A stretch of 64,000 nt of DNA from Paenibacillus sp. LHD-117 (GCF_030929555.1 NZ_JAVFVT010000013.1:1-64000); one strand, 5' to 3'; numbered from the stretch's first letter, positions 43,194 through 52,008 are shown. Program-made: numbers and translations. Notes: a model not told the origin generated them from the letters alone.

Positions 43194-44642
43194 ATGAACG
43201 TTCTGCAAAACTTATCGTTCCTGGTCATTATTTTGAATATTTTCCTCGCCGTCACGGTCATCTTCCTGGAGCGGCGCAACGCTAGCTCGACATGGGCTTG
43301 GCTGATGGTGCTGTTCTTCATTCCGGTTTTGGGTTTCGCGCTTTATTTGATACTTGGCCAAAAAATGCGCAAGCGGCAGCTGAACAGGCTGCTCGGCGAC
43401 AATCGGCGGATTATCGAGGATACGCTGGAGAAGCAGCGGATACTGCTCGCGCAGCGGGAACTTCTGCCCGATTCCAGCGAGATGGCGGGCTACCAGGACA
43501 TGATGTTCATGAATTTAACGACGAGCTACGCGCTGTATACGAATAATAACGTCGTAGACATCTTCACGAACGGCAATCGGAAGTTCGATGCACTGATCGC
43601 GGATATCGAGAAAGCCGAGCATCATATCCATCTCGTTTATTACATCGTCAGGGACGACGAGCTTGGACGGCGATTGATGGACGCCCTGGTCAGGAAGGCG
43701 GCCGAAGGACTGGAGGTCCGGTTTCTCTACGACCATATCGGCAGCTCCGCTCTGCCGAGACGGTATTTCCGCGAGCTCCGGGCGGCCGGTGGCATGGAAG
43801 CGGCATTTTTCCCGTCCCGCATTCCTTATCTCAATATGAAAATCAATTACCGCAACCATCGCAAGCTGGCGATTTTCGACGGTAGGACCGGTTATATCGG
43901 CGGTTTTAATATCGGGAACGAGTACTTGGGGCTGAACGAGCATTTCGGCGCGTGGCGCGACACGCATTTGAAGGTGCAGGGCGGGGCGGTGTTGCAGATG
44001 CAGGCTCAGTTCCTGATGGACTGGAACTTGGCGGCTTCGATGAAGATACCGCTCGACGTCGGGTATTTCCCTTACCCGCGCAGCGGCAACGGCATTATCG
44101 GCATGCAGCTGGTCGCAAGCGGACCGGATACCGAATATCAGGAGATCAAGAACGCGTATATCAAAATGATCCATTCCGCCAAAGAAACGATCTGCTTGCA
44201 GACGCCGTATTTCGTGCCGGACGAGAGCCTCATGACGTCGCTTCGCATCGCGGCGTTATCGGGCGTAAGCGTCAGCATCATGCTTCCAAGCAAGCCGGAT
44301 CATTTCTTCGTCTATTGGGCGACCCATTCCTATCTCGGGGAGCTGCTGGCGAGCGGGGTGAAGGTTTACTTGTACGAGCAAGGCTTCCTGCACGCGAAGA
44401 CGCTCGTCGTGGACCGCAAGGTCGCGTCAGTAGGGACGGCCAATCTCGATATCCGGAGCTTCAAGCTGAATTTCGAGATGAACGCGTTTATTTACGACAC
44501 GGACACGGCGGCGGAGCTTGCGGACATCTTCTGGGACGATGCGGAGAGCTCGCGCGAGCTGACGATGGAGGATTACAGGAACAGGCCGCTTTGGGACCGG
44601 TTCAAGGAATCGGTTTCCAGACTGCTCAGTCCCATCTTGTAA
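43194..44642 (+). CDS. cls: Cardiolipin synthase (phospholipase D family)
   Basis: A 482-residue membrane enzyme that joins two phosphatidylglycerols to make cardiolipin. Two N-terminal helices (about 5-22 and 33-52) precede two PLD domains with complete HKD motifs: NHRKLAIFDGRTGYIGG (about 221-237) and HAKTLVVDRKVASVG (about 400-414). The C-terminus ends in the short hydrophobic SRLLSPIL. ATG 43194 is the only start that gives the full N-terminal helix, although its ribosome site is weak (GAAAGG, 13-14 bases upstream). Confidence 0.93.
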   Translation: MNVLQNLSFLVIILNIFLAVTVIFLERRNASSTWAWLMVLFFIPVLGFALYLILGQKMRKRQLNRLLGDNRRIIEDTLEKQRILLAQRELLPDSSEMAGYQDMMFMNLTTSYALYTNNNVVDIFTNGNRKFDALIADIEKAEHHIHLVYYIVRDDELGRRLMDALVRKAAEGLEVRFLYDHIGSSALPRRYFRELRAAGGMEAAFFPSRIPYLNMKINYRNHRKLAIFDGRTGYIGGFNIGNEYLGLNEHFGAWRDTHLKVQGGAVLQMQAQFLMDWNLAASMKIPLDVGYFPYPRSGNGIIGMQLVASGPDTEYQEIKNAYIKMIHSAKETICLQTPYFVPDESLMTSLRIAALSGVSVSIMLPSKPDHFFVYWATHSYLGELLASGVKVYLYEQGFLHAKTLVVDRKVASVGTANLDIRSFKLNFEMNAFIYDTDTAAELADIFWDDAESSRELTMEDYRNRPLWDRFKESVSRLLSPIL

Positions 44643-44667
44643 CGTTACGAGGCCGCACGGCAACATA

Positions 44668-44707
44668 AAAGGGATTCCGCTTATCCTAAGGTAACCGGAA
44701 TCCCTTT
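44668..44707. terminator. Bidirectional intrinsic terminator after cls
   Basis: AAAGGGATTCCG (44668-44679) pairs with CGGAATCCCTTT (44696-44707). Read on the minus strand it is followed by TTTATGTT, so it could also end the minus-strand unit that starts near 45062. Confidence 0.8.
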
Positions 44708-44803
44708 ACTTTCTGATTAGACAACTATGCAATTTATTCTAACGCTCCAATCCATGGCTTCCTGAATTTCTCCTTGAATTCTAAGATTTATAAGTGTTGC
44801 ACC

Positions 44804-44977
44804 TTATAATGAGCTTAGAATTCCCGGAATGAAACGCGCCTCGCTGCCAATGGACTGCGACTGCCGTTTCACCTTGAACGCCATCCTTTCGGTAAGTATT
44901 TCGTTTCCTTCGACGTTCATCGTATCGCTGACGTCACGTCCTCGTCTCGGCTTCGTTACGATCGCTGGGACCCGCAT
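44804..44977 (-). CDS. Possible 57-residue basic small protein within the minus-strand unit
   Basis: A frame from ATG 44977 to TAA 44806-44804 encodes a basic 57-residue peptide (MRVPAIVTKPRRGRDVSD at the start, RFIPGILSSL at the end) with no membrane segment or Cys. Its start codon lies in GGGCATGC, which can pair with GCATGCCC upstream, and the purine-rich AGGAGAGGAG is 16 or more bases away, so translation is doubtful or regulated. I do not recognise the sequence. Two tiny frames precede it (for example a TTG start near 45035). Confidence 0.3.
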   Translation of the reverse strand: MRVPAIVTKPRRGRDVSDTMNVEGNEILTERMAFKVKRQSQSIGSEARFIPGILSSL

Positions 44978-45068
44978 GCCCGGAACCTGTTAGCTCCTCT
45001 CCTATGAAGTGGGGCATGCATCGCTAACTTGCTTCAATGGACTATCCCCTCTCGTTTAGATTACCTCC

Positions 45069-45097
45069 ATCATAACCTATTATTTCAATTTTGTAAA
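45069..45097 (-). promoter_or_regulatory. Minus-strand sigma-A-type promoter
   Basis: On the minus strand, TTTACA (complement of 45092-45097), a 17-bp spacer and TATGAT (complement of 45069-45074) give a 5/6 plus 5/6 match with ideal spacing. No recognised gene lies downstream before the terminator at 44707-44668. Confidence 0.6.
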
Positions 45098-45221
45098 TAT
45101 TCAGATTATTTTAATTTTGATAGATGAATCGGCGGAAAGCGGTTCGTATTGCCATTGATTATTCACATAATTATATTTATACTTAGTCTAAAATCATTAT
45201 TAAAGGCGGCATGATCACACC

Positions 45222-45614
45222 ATGGCGAAAATAAACTTAACGATACAGCGGAAGGCCGTCTACGAGGTCGTCCAGGAGTCATTCGATCATCCCACGGCGG
45301 CGGATGTCATCGAGAGGCTGCGGGGCAAAGGCTTTAACTTTGCCTACGGCACCGTCTATAACTCGCTCCGTTACTTGGCCGACGCGGGGCTGATTCGCGA
45401 ATTGAAGCTAGGGGAGGCCGTTAGCCGCTACGACGCTAGAACGGAGGAGCACCAGCATATCGTCTGCGCGAAATGCGGGCGTGTCGACGAGGTGCTGACG
45501 GAGTTGCCCGGCAGCTGGATTGCGTCCGTGGCGAAGGAAACGAACTATCGGATCGAGCACGCTCACGTCGTGCTGGAAGGAGTGTGCGAAACATGCGCGA
45601 AGATCAACTCATAA
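45222..45614 (+). CDS. Fur-family metalloregulator, PerR-like
   Basis: A 130-residue repressor. The winged helix covers about 1-75 (DHPTAADVIERL and GTVYNSLRYLADAGLI). The dimer domain has EEHQHIVCAKCG and YRIEHAHVVLEGVCETC. Cys82, Cys85, Cys122 and Cys125 form the structural zinc site; His23, Asp71, His77, His79, His113 and His115 can form the regulatory metal site. Asp71 and the short N-terminus favour PerR (peroxide sensing) over Fur, but this is not certain. The AT-rich stretch before it (45100-45210) may hold its own operator. It overlaps the next regulator gene by 22 bp. Confidence 0.85.
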   Translation: MAKINLTIQRKAVYEVVQESFDHPTAADVIERLRGKGFNFAYGTVYNSLRYLADAGLIRELKLGEAVSRYDARTEEHQHIVCAKCGRVDEVLTELPGSWIASVAKETNYRIEHAHVVLEGVCETCAKINS

Positions 45615-46372
45615 CGGATTTCACAGAGGGCGTATTATGCTCGCTGACGAAGCGGGTCATGCTCGTGAGCCCGTTGCCGGATCGGGTCAGAAGCCTGCTC
45701 GTGACGTTGTCGGGCGATTGCTTCGACGTATTCTCGCTGCACGAGTTCACGGGCAGCCTGCTTCCCGCGCTGCAGCCGGAGCTGCTTGTCTATGATGCCC
45801 TGCCAATCGCCAACCCCGGATCCGGGCATACGCTCCAAGGCGGCGCGGAGCTGCTGCAGGCGGCGAACGCCCACGGCGTGCCGGTGCTCGTGCTGCTCGA
45901 CCGCGAAGCTTACGCGGGGCGCGGCGATGCCGAGCTCGCGGGAGCGGAGCTGCTCGTATGGCCGTCGGACCCGGAGGAAGCGCTGGCGCGCATTAATCAG
46001 ATGCTGGAGAACCGTCCGTCGCCTTCGCCCGTCGCCGCGGCCGCATCCCCGGTCAGCGAAGATACGCGATCCTTTAAGGATATCCGGATCGATTTCCGCA
46101 GGATGACGGTTGCCCGAGGAGGCCAGCGGATCGACCTGACGAAGACGGAATACGACTTGCTGCTGCATTTCGTGACGTCAGACGGCTCCGTGCTCACGCG
46201 CGAGAGCTTGCTCGAAGCGGTGTGGGGCTTGCAGTTCTACGGAGGCAGCAACGTGGTCGACGTTCACATCAAGAGCCTGCGCAAAAAGCTGAAGGACAGC
46301 GCAGTAACGCCGAGGTACATCGTGACCGTCCGCGGAGCCGGCTACCGACTGGCGGACGATCTGACGCGATAA
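45593..46372 (+). CDS. Winged-helix response-regulator-like protein with degenerate receiver
   Basis: A 259-residue protein with an OmpR-type DNA-binding domain at about 160-257 (DLTKTEYDLLLHFVT, SVLTRESLLEAVWG, VDVHIKSLRKKL). The N-terminal part has the size of a receiver, but the acidic pair is missing (RVMLVSPLPD) and the switch Thr and Lys are replaced (VPVLVLLDRE, LLVWPSDPE). Asp in LLVYDALP remains. It is therefore probably not controlled by a kinase, and no kinase gene is nearby. ATG 45593 has AAGGAG upstream and lies within the end of the Fur-family gene, so the two are coupled. Confidence 0.8.
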   Translation: MREDQLITDFTEGVLCSLTKRVMLVSPLPDRVRSLLVTLSGDCFDVFSLHEFTGSLLPALQPELLVYDALPIANPGSGHTLQGGAELLQAANAHGVPVLVLLDREAYAGRGDAELAGAELLVWPSDPEEALARINQMLENRPSPSPVAAAASPVSEDTRSFKDIRIDFRRMTVARGGQRIDLTKTEYDLLLHFVTSDGSVLTRESLLEAVWGLQFYGGSNVVDVHIKSLRKKLKDSAVTPRYIVTVRGAGYRLADDLTR

Positions 46373-46473
46373 CGGATATAGTTCGGAGGAGACGGATCGA
46401 TTTGCTTGCGGGGCGGCGGAACGGTAAACTGGAGGAAAGCTGAATCATCTCCTTCGAGAGGCGGTACAAAGAT

Positions 46474-47463
46474 ATGAACTACCGGGCATTAGGCTCTTCC
46501 GATATGAAAGTAAGCGAGATCAGCTTCGGCACATGGGCGATCGGCGGCTCATGGGGAAGCAAGGACGATGCGGAGTCGCTGCGCGCGCTCGAGACGGCGA
46601 TCGAAGCCGGCGTGAACTTCTTCGACACGGCCGACGTATACGGCGAAGGCCATAGCGAGCAGCTGCTGGCGCAAGCGACCAAAGGTAAGGAAGACGACAT
46701 TCTGATCGCGACCAAGTTCTGCAGGGCAGGCGATATCCGCGAACAGGCGACCTATTCGGAGGCATCCGTCAGGGCGTACTGCGAAGGCAGCCTTCGCCGG
46801 CTGGGACGCGAGCGCATCGACCTGTACCAGATTCATTGCCCGCCGCTGTCGATCCTGCAGGACGGCAGCGTCTTCGGCGTGCTGGATAAGCTGAAGGAAG
46901 AGGGCAAAATCCGCGAATACGGTGTCAGTGTGGAATCCGTCGAAGAAGGGCTGTTCTGCTTGGGGCAGCCGAACGTTCGCTCGTTGCAGGTGATCTTCAA
47001 CCTGTTCCGCCAGAAGCCCGCCGAGCGGCTGCTCGGAGAAGCAAAGGAGAAAGGCGTGGGCATCCTCGTGCGGCTGCCGCTTGCCAGCGGCCTGCTTACG
47101 GGCAAGTTCGCTGCGGCTTCAGCTGCGACTTTCGAGGCCGACGACCATCGCCGCTTCAACGAGAACGGAGAGATGTTCAACGTCGGCGAGACGTTCGCGG
47201 GGCTCGGATTCGCGAAGGGAGTCGAGCTGGCCGAACAGCTGCGCTGGATCGAGGTTGACCGCAACAACATGACGCGCGCCTCGCTTCGTTGGCTGCTGGA
47301 TCATGAAGCGATCACCTGCGTCATTCCCGGCTTTAAGAATGTCGCGCAGGTGCAGGATAACCTGGCGGCGCTGCATGTCCCGCCGTTTTCGGACGACGAG
47401 ATGGATCGGATCCGGACCTTTTATAAGGAGCATGTGCATGCGCATATCCGAGGTTCGTATTAA
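46474..47463 (+). CDS. Aldo/keto reductase
   Basis: A 329-residue NAD(P)H-dependent oxidoreductase with the TIM-barrel fold. The catalytic tetrad is readable: Asp and Tyr in FFDTADVYGEGHSE (about 50-62), Lys in ILIATKF (about 77) and His in YQIHCPP (about 124). The cofactor-binding C-terminus has ITCVIPGFKNVAQVQDN. GAGAGG precedes the ATG. It is followed 14 bases later by the CcdC gene. Substrate unknown; members near oxidative-stress regulators often clear reactive aldehydes. Confidence 0.9.
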   Translation: MNYRALGSSDMKVSEISFGTWAIGGSWGSKDDAESLRALETAIEAGVNFFDTADVYGEGHSEQLLAQATKGKEDDILIATKFCRAGDIREQATYSEASVRAYCEGSLRRLGRERIDLYQIHCPPLSILQDGSVFGVLDKLKEEGKIREYGVSVESVEEGLFCLGQPNVRSLQVIFNLFRQKPAERLLGEAKEKGVGILVRLPLASGLLTGKFAAASAATFEADDHRRFNENGEMFNVGETFAGLGFAKGVELAEQLRWIEVDRNNMTRASLRWLLDHEAITCVIPGFKNVAQVQDNLAALHVPPFSDDEMDRIRTFYKEHVHAHIRGSY

Positions 47464-47477
47464 GGAGGTTCGCTAGC

Positions 47478-47966
47478 GTGTGGTCGAATCCGCTCCTGCA
47501 AGCCGGCTCTCTCGTATTCTCCGCGCTGGCAGGCATTAGCCTGATCGTGCTTCGCCTGCGGGCCGGGAAGAAGCCGACGACGCTGAAGAAAATCATCATG
47601 CCTCCGCTTGGCATGGCAACGGGGTTCGCGATGTTCGCGTTCCCCGTGACGCATATTCCGTGGATGTGGGGACTGTCCGCCTTCGGAACGGGGCTGCTGC
47701 TGTTCGCGTTTCCGCTTATCGTGACGACCCGGCTGGAGCGAGTAGAGGAGCATATTTTCGTTCGCCGCTCCAAAGCTTTTATCGCTATCATGGTCACGTT
47801 GTTCCTGCTTCGGCTGCTGCTACATAACGTTGTCGAGCAATACATGTCGATCCCGCAGACGGGAGCGATCTTCTATCTTCTCGCATTCGGCATGATCGTC
47901 CCGTGGCGGTTCGCGATGCTGGGCGATTTCCTGCGGCTAAGAAACGTAGAGAGACACCATGTTTGA
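47478..47966 (+). CDS. ccdC: CcdC-family membrane protein
   Basis: A 162-residue protein with four membrane helices (about 8-27, 42-62, 65-85, 100-120) and a final hydrophobic segment. The central RLRAGKKPTTLKKIIMPPLGM loop is typical of CcdC (YneJ), a protein encoded beside cytochrome c biogenesis genes in B. subtilis but not clearly required there. It starts at GTG 47478 with AAGGAGG 9 bases upstream and is probably cotranscribed with the aldo/keto reductase. Confidence 0.8.
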   Translation: MWSNPLLQAGSLVFSALAGISLIVLRLRAGKKPTTLKKIIMPPLGMATGFAMFAFPVTHIPWMWGLSAFGTGLLLFAFPLIVTTRLERVEEHIFVRRSKAFIAIMVTLFLLRLLLHNVVEQYMSIPQTGAIFYLLAFGMIVPWRFAMLGDFLRLRNVERHHV

Positions 47967-48052
47967 CAGGGGGAGGTCAGGCATGGTATTCTTTTTTTCA
48001 TAATAAATTTTATACAATTAAATTTCATTAAATTCAAAGAGGAGAGGTACAA

Positions 48053-48598
48053 ATGAGCATTTACGATATCGAGCTGGAGACGATTAACGGGAAACAAGCC
48101 AGTCTGGGAGAATATGAGGGGAAAGTGCTGATCGTCGTGAATACGGCAAGCAAATGCGGCTTTACGCCGCAATATTCGGAGCTGCAGAAGCTGTACGAGC
48201 AGTATCATGAGCAAGGGCTTGAAATTTTGGGCTTCCCTAGCAATCAATTCGGCGAGCAGGAGCCGGGTGCAAACTCCGACGTACAATCCTTCTGCCAGTT
48301 GAACTACGGCGTCACGTTCCCGCTGTTCGCGAAGACGGATGTCCGCGGCGACGATGCCCATCCTTTGTTCCGGCACTTGACCGAAGAGCTGCCGTTCGGT
48401 GGTTTCAATACGGAAACGTCGAGCGGCAAGATGCTGAATGCCTTCCTGGAGGAGAAATACCCGGATAGCCTCGAGGGACCGTCGGTGAAGTGGAACTTCA
48501 CGAAGTTCCTCGTCGACCGCGAAGGCCGCGTCGTACGGCGGTTCGAATCGACGGAGGAGCCGAGTGACATGACGGATGCAATCGAAGCGTTGCTCTAA
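48053..48598 (+). CDS. Glutathione peroxidase-family thiol peroxidase
   Basis: A 181-residue peroxidase. The catalytic set is present: Cys in VNTASKCGFTPQY (about 37), Gln in FPSNQFGEQEPG (about 71) and Trp in VKWNFTKFLVD (about 148). Bacterial members usually work with thioredoxin, not glutathione. GAGGAGAGG lies just before the ATG. With the nearby Fur/PerR-type regulator and bcp it suggests a peroxide-defence function. It has its own terminator. Confidence 0.93.
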   Translation: MSIYDIELETINGKQASLGEYEGKVLIVVNTASKCGFTPQYSELQKLYEQYHEQGLEILGFPSNQFGEQEPGANSDVQSFCQLNYGVTFPLFAKTDVRGDDAHPLFRHLTEELPFGGFNTETSSGKMLNAFLEEKYPDSLEGPSVKWNFTKFLVDREGRVVRRFESTEEPSDMTDAIEALL

Positions 48599-48619
48599 GC
48601 CTTTGATTAGACATACGAC

Positions 48620-48650
48620 CCGTTAGCGAAAATTCGCTGACGGTTTTTTT
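48620..48650 (+). terminator. Intrinsic terminator after the glutathione peroxidase gene
   Basis: CCGTTAGCGA (48620-48629) pairs with TCGCTGACGG (48634-48643; one G-U pair), followed by seven T. Confidence 0.85.
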
Positions 48651-49139
48651 AGAATCGAAGGGCTCCGTGAGCTAAACGGTTAGCCAACTCAAAAATCCCT
48701 AGGTCGGCATTAACGCCAAACCGAGGGATTTCGCTTTGAAACGGGACAAATTTATTTATTGAGCTATCGGACATTCGGCATTTAGAAGGAATTAGTCCCG
48801 CAAATGGATATGATGAGCCGTGGAGAGGATAACAGCTGGAAAAAGTCCCTTTAAGTTGGGAGAAAACGTCCGAATGGGTACGTTCGTAAGGAATTAGAGG
48901 GCATTTTTCCAGGTAATCATCCGTACTTCGATAATTCCGACTAATTTGTGGGGGAATTTCCCTCTAATTGTTGGAGGCTCGAATCAGGCAGGCGACTCGC
49001 TTGACAATCCTTGTTGCAGTTTCGTGTAGAAGCATGTTTCCGAATAATCAGCAATCGAACGCGTGCGTGAACATGCCGCGCGAACTTGGCATTCGCTTGA
49101 GCTCACTATGCCTTGCGCCAAGATTACGCAAGCTGGCCG
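48651..49139. other. Gene-free region with inverted repeats
   Basis: No frame with a ribosome site is seen. AAATCCCT (48692-48699) pairs with AGGGATTT (48724-48731). AATTAGAGGG (48892-48901) pairs with CCCTCTAATT (48960-48969) around a 58-base AT-rich loop. The motif GGAATTAG occurs twice (48789 and 48889 regions). It looks like a dispersed non-coding repeat of the kind found between Paenibacillus genes, not a gene. Confidence 0.5.
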
Positions 49140-49952
49140 TTACTTCGCCAGCAGGCAGTCGTATTGCGCCGCAACCGTCCATACTTTCATGAGCGTCTTC
49201 ACTAGGTAATAGCTTTGGTGAACGATGAGCGCGATCAGGCCTGCCCATACGAGCGACATGCTGCTTACAGCGAGAGCGATCGCCGCGCCGATGCCCCACA
49301 TGACCAGGGACAAACCCGCGTACGGGAGAAAACCCCGCATGGATCGCCATAAGGAGGAGAAAATGCCTTCCCCTGAGACGGCTCCGACCTGCATGGCAAG
49401 GAACAAGAGATGCAGAAGCGCCCCCCAGACAACCCAAACGAGTATGCCGGGCAGCAGCGTGAGCGCCAGCTCCTCGTAGGAGCCGCTGCGGATGAGCGCG
49501 GTCAGGCCGCGGGGCACGAGCCAAATGCCTGGCGCCGCCGTCAGAACGGCTTGCACCGCATAGAGCAGCAGGATGGGCCGCCATGTCCGCTTGATGCCTT
49601 CCAGGAACCGCGACTTGCCTCCTGAGCGCGTCTGTTCATGGAACGAGTAGAAGAAGCCGGCGTTGAACAGCGGAGTGAGAAGCATCCGGGCCGCGAACAG
49701 ACCGCCGAGCATCCATAGGTATGGCGCGACGAGATCCGTTTTGAACAGCTGAATTTGCGCTTCCGTCACGAAGTGCCGCATCGCCTGCTCCGACGAGCCC
49801 GAATCGGGAAAGCGGCGCAGCACGGGGGTGACGGTCTGATCGATGATGCGGTACAAGAAGAAGCCCCAACCGAATTGATAGACGAATAAGAGCAGCACCA
49901 GGTGAAAATGTTTGAACGTCAGCCGCCAGCCTTGCGAAATATGAGTCTTCAT
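49140..49952 (-). CDS. Integral membrane protein of unknown function
   Basis: A 270-residue protein with about six predicted membrane helices (about 16-36, 77-98, 125-145, 160-190, 208-232, 236-255). No catalytic motif was recognised. The gene follows the M1 peptidase gene by 40 bases on the same strand, with AAGGAG before its ATG, so the two form an operon. The overall layout resembles permease-like membrane proteins of DUF families in Bacillales, but I cannot name one with confidence. Confidence 0.7.
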   Translation of the reverse strand: MKTHISQGWRLTFKHFHLVLLLFVYQFGWGFFLYRIIDQTVTPVLRRFPDSGSSEQAMRHFVTEAQIQLFKTDLVAPYLWMLGGLFAARMLLTPLFNAGFFYSFHEQTRSGGKSRFLEGIKRTWRPILLLYAVQAVLTAAPGIWLVPRGLTALIRSGSYEELALTLLPGILVWVVWGALLHLLFLAMQVGAVSGEGIFSSLWRSMRGFLPYAGLSLVMWGIGAAIALAVSSMSLVWAGLIALIVHQSYYLVKTLMKVWTVAAQYDCLLAK

Positions 49953-49992
49953 CGCTTATCGCTCCTTGCGTGCGAATGGTAGATCATGGCGC

Positions 49993-52008
49993 TTACCAGC
50001 TAATCGCGCCGAGAATGCCTTCGACCAGCTTGATCGCCGCGAGGCTCCAGCGCGTCCGGGACTCGCTCGGCAGCTCGGCCAGCATAAAGTTGTTGATGAG
50101 CTTGTTGTCGAGCACGTTCGTCTGGTTCGGGTCAACGGTGACGGATTGCAGCGGGAAGTTCGACACTTCGGTGAACTGAATATGCGTCTCGGTATCGGAC
50201 CATTCTTTGGTCAGCGTCGTGCCGTCCGCGAACCGCAGCACGATCGGCACGGGGCCGGTCAGCCCGCCGTTACGCTGGATCAAGACGGTCGATTCGTACG
50301 CGACCGCGCCATCTTGGTCAATCGGCTTTACCCCAATGGCTTCGACGGAAACGTCGGCGGTCCGGTTGCTGTAGACGTATTGGTTGAAATAATCGGTCCA
50401 CTTCGCTTTTGTCACCTGCTCTATGACCCGCTGGAAATCGCCCGTTGTCGGATGTTTGAACTTGTACTTCTGGAAGTAGATGCGAAGTATCCGCTCCATC
50501 AGCTTGTCGCCGACTTTGTTCTCGATATCGATCAGCACCAGCTTGGCGCGCATGTAGACGTTCTCGGCGTATTGATTCGAATCGGCGTATGCCCACGAAG
50601 GCTGCTTGAGCGGAGCGGGATCCGTCATGTAGCTTGCCTCGAGCCGCAGGTTGGGGGTAATGCCGTACGCAGCCTCCATGACTTTGTCCTCGGCGTAGGA
50701 GGTGAAGCCTTCGTCGAGCCACGCCTCTTCGAATTCGTTCGAAGCGACCATGCCGTACCAATATTGATGGCCGATCTCGTGCACGACCGTGCGCTCCAGG
50801 TCATAGCCCGGGTTCGGGCTTATGGCCGCGAACGCCGTCACGAGCGTCGGATACTCCATGCCGCCCGCGCCGTTCGCGCCATCCGGCGGTACGACGATCG
50901 AGAGCGTATTGTACGGATACGAACCGTACCATTTGGCATAATTGGCGAGCGCCGACTTGGCCGCGTGGAAGTAACGGTCCTTCAGATCCGCGTGAAGCGG
51001 ATCCAGATACAGCTTGATGCGGACGCCCGGAATGCCTTTGTCGGAGTACGCGGTCTCTTCGTAGACGAAATCAGGCGACGCCGCCCAGGCGAAGTCGTGT
51101 ACGTCTTCCGCGTAAAACTGGAACACCTTCCGGCCTTCATTCGTCACGATCGGCTTCGTCTGGAAGCCGGTGGCGGCTACGACATGCGACTCGGGAACGT
51201 CGATGCGAACGCTGTAGATGCCGAAGTCGCTGTAAAACTCCGAGTTTCCATGGTATTGGTGGACATTCCATCCCTCGCTCGTCCGGCCGCGCATGCCTAC
51301 GGTTTCGTAGACGGCAAGCTTAGGGAACCATTGGCCCGCCATGACGAAGTCGCCGGAGTAGCCCATGCGGGCGAACACTTCGGGCAGCTTGACCTCGAAG
51401 TTCATCTTGAGCGTAACCGATTTGCCCGGCGCGACCGCCTCGGGCAGCCTCAGTCGAACGAGTGTATAATCGTTCGTGTTGCCGTCGTCCGGCTGCATGT
51501 ATTGCAGGCGCGGGAGCAGACTCTCGCCCTCAAGCGTTTGGAGCGACAGCAGTTCGATATGGCTGCGGCTGTTCAGCGTCGCTTTGTCTTGGCGCAGCTT
51601 CCCGCCGGATTCCGTCATGAAGGTCGTTTTGGCCGACTGGAACGCGTTGGGGTAGAGGTGGAAGTAGAGCTCCGATACCGGCTTGCGTCCCGGATTCGTC
51701 CAGGTGACGTCCTGCTCCCCGTCGAGGTGTTGGCCATCTTCCCTCAGGCTGACGCTGATGTGGTACTCCACGACGCGCTTGCTGAGACTCTGCGGCTGAG
51801 GCGGAAGCGTCTTGTCCGGCTGTTGGACGGCCTGCGGCTTGGCCGAATTCGCGGCAGGCGGAGATGCGTTTGGCGCTTTGGCGGCAGGGGCGAAGGCGTA
51901 CGTATACTGGGATTGCCAAGCGTTCCCGAAGCCGAATTGCACGGATATCGCAAGCAATGCGGCTGCGAGCAAACCGAATAATAGGCGTTTGACATTGCGT
52001 GGAGTCAT
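49993..52008 (-). CDS. M1-family zinc metallopeptidase, membrane-anchored
   Basis: A 671-residue aminopeptidase-like protein. An N-terminal helix (about 8-25) anchors or exports it, followed by a Pro/Ala/Gln linker. The N-terminal beta domain starts near residue 70, and the catalytic domain carries GGMEYPTLV (the GxMEN-like motif) and the zinc motif VHEIGHQYWYG with the downstream Glu in NEFEEAWLDEGFTSY. All expected catalytic residues are present. A longer frame from 52065 is rejected: ATG 52008 has GGGAGGG 9 bases upstream and begins a standard signal. It acts outside the cytoplasm on peptides (family knowledge). Confidence 0.9.
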   Translation of the reverse strand: MTPRNVKRLLFGLLAAALLAISVQFGFGNAWQSQYTYAFAPAAKAPNASPPAANSAKPQAVQQPDKTLPPQPQSLSKRVVEYHISVSLREDGQHLDGEQDVTWTNPGRKPVSELYFHLYPNAFQSAKTTFMTESGGKLRQDKATLNSRSHIELLSLQTLEGESLLPRLQYMQPDDGNTNDYTLVRLRLPEAVAPGKSVTLKMNFEVKLPEVFARMGYSGDFVMAGQWFPKLAVYETVGMRGRTSEGWNVHQYHGNSEFYSDFGIYSVRIDVPESHVVAATGFQTKPIVTNEGRKVFQFYAEDVHDFAWAASPDFVYEETAYSDKGIPGVRIKLYLDPLHADLKDRYFHAAKSALANYAKWYGSYPYNTLSIVVPPDGANGAGGMEYPTLVTAFAAISPNPGYDLERTVVHEIGHQYWYGMVASNEFEEAWLDEGFTSYAEDKVMEAAYGITPNLRLEASYMTDPAPLKQPSWAYADSNQYAENVYMRAKLVLIDIENKVGDKLMERILRIYFQKYKFKHPTTGDFQRVIEQVTKAKWTDYFNQYVYSNRTADVSVEAIGVKPIDQDGAVAYESTVLIQRNGGLTGPVPIVLRFADGTTLTKEWSDTETHIQFTEVSNFPLQSVTVDPNQTNVLDNKLINNFMLAELPSESRTRWSLAAIKLVEGILGAISW

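Larger units (their letters stand above)
44668..45062 (-). ncRNA. Candidate structured transcript of about 395 bases, unknown identity
   Basis: A good promoter (see 45069-45097) reads leftwards into this region, which ends at the intrinsic terminator at 44668-44707. It holds several strong pairings: GTTAGC (45020-45025 region) with GCTAAC (44990-44995 region), GCATGCCC with GGGCATGC (across 44972-45019), and GAATTCTAAG with CTTAGAATTC (44776-44785/44814-44823, with further inner pairing). Only small frames are present. I compared it from memory with RNase P, 6S, tmRNA, SRP RNA and common riboswitches and found no signature match. Confidence 0.4.

Noticed and set aside
44668..45062. RNase P RNA, 6S RNA, tmRNA, SRP RNA or a known riboswitch
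   Set aside because: The length fits RNase P, but the conserved GAGGAAAGUCC-type core and the signatures of the other RNAs could not be found.
49966..51981. A 671-codon plus-strand frame
   Set aside because: It is the antisense shadow of the M1 peptidase gene, which has intact catalytic motifs and a signal sequence; the shadow has Arg/Val-rich unnatural composition.
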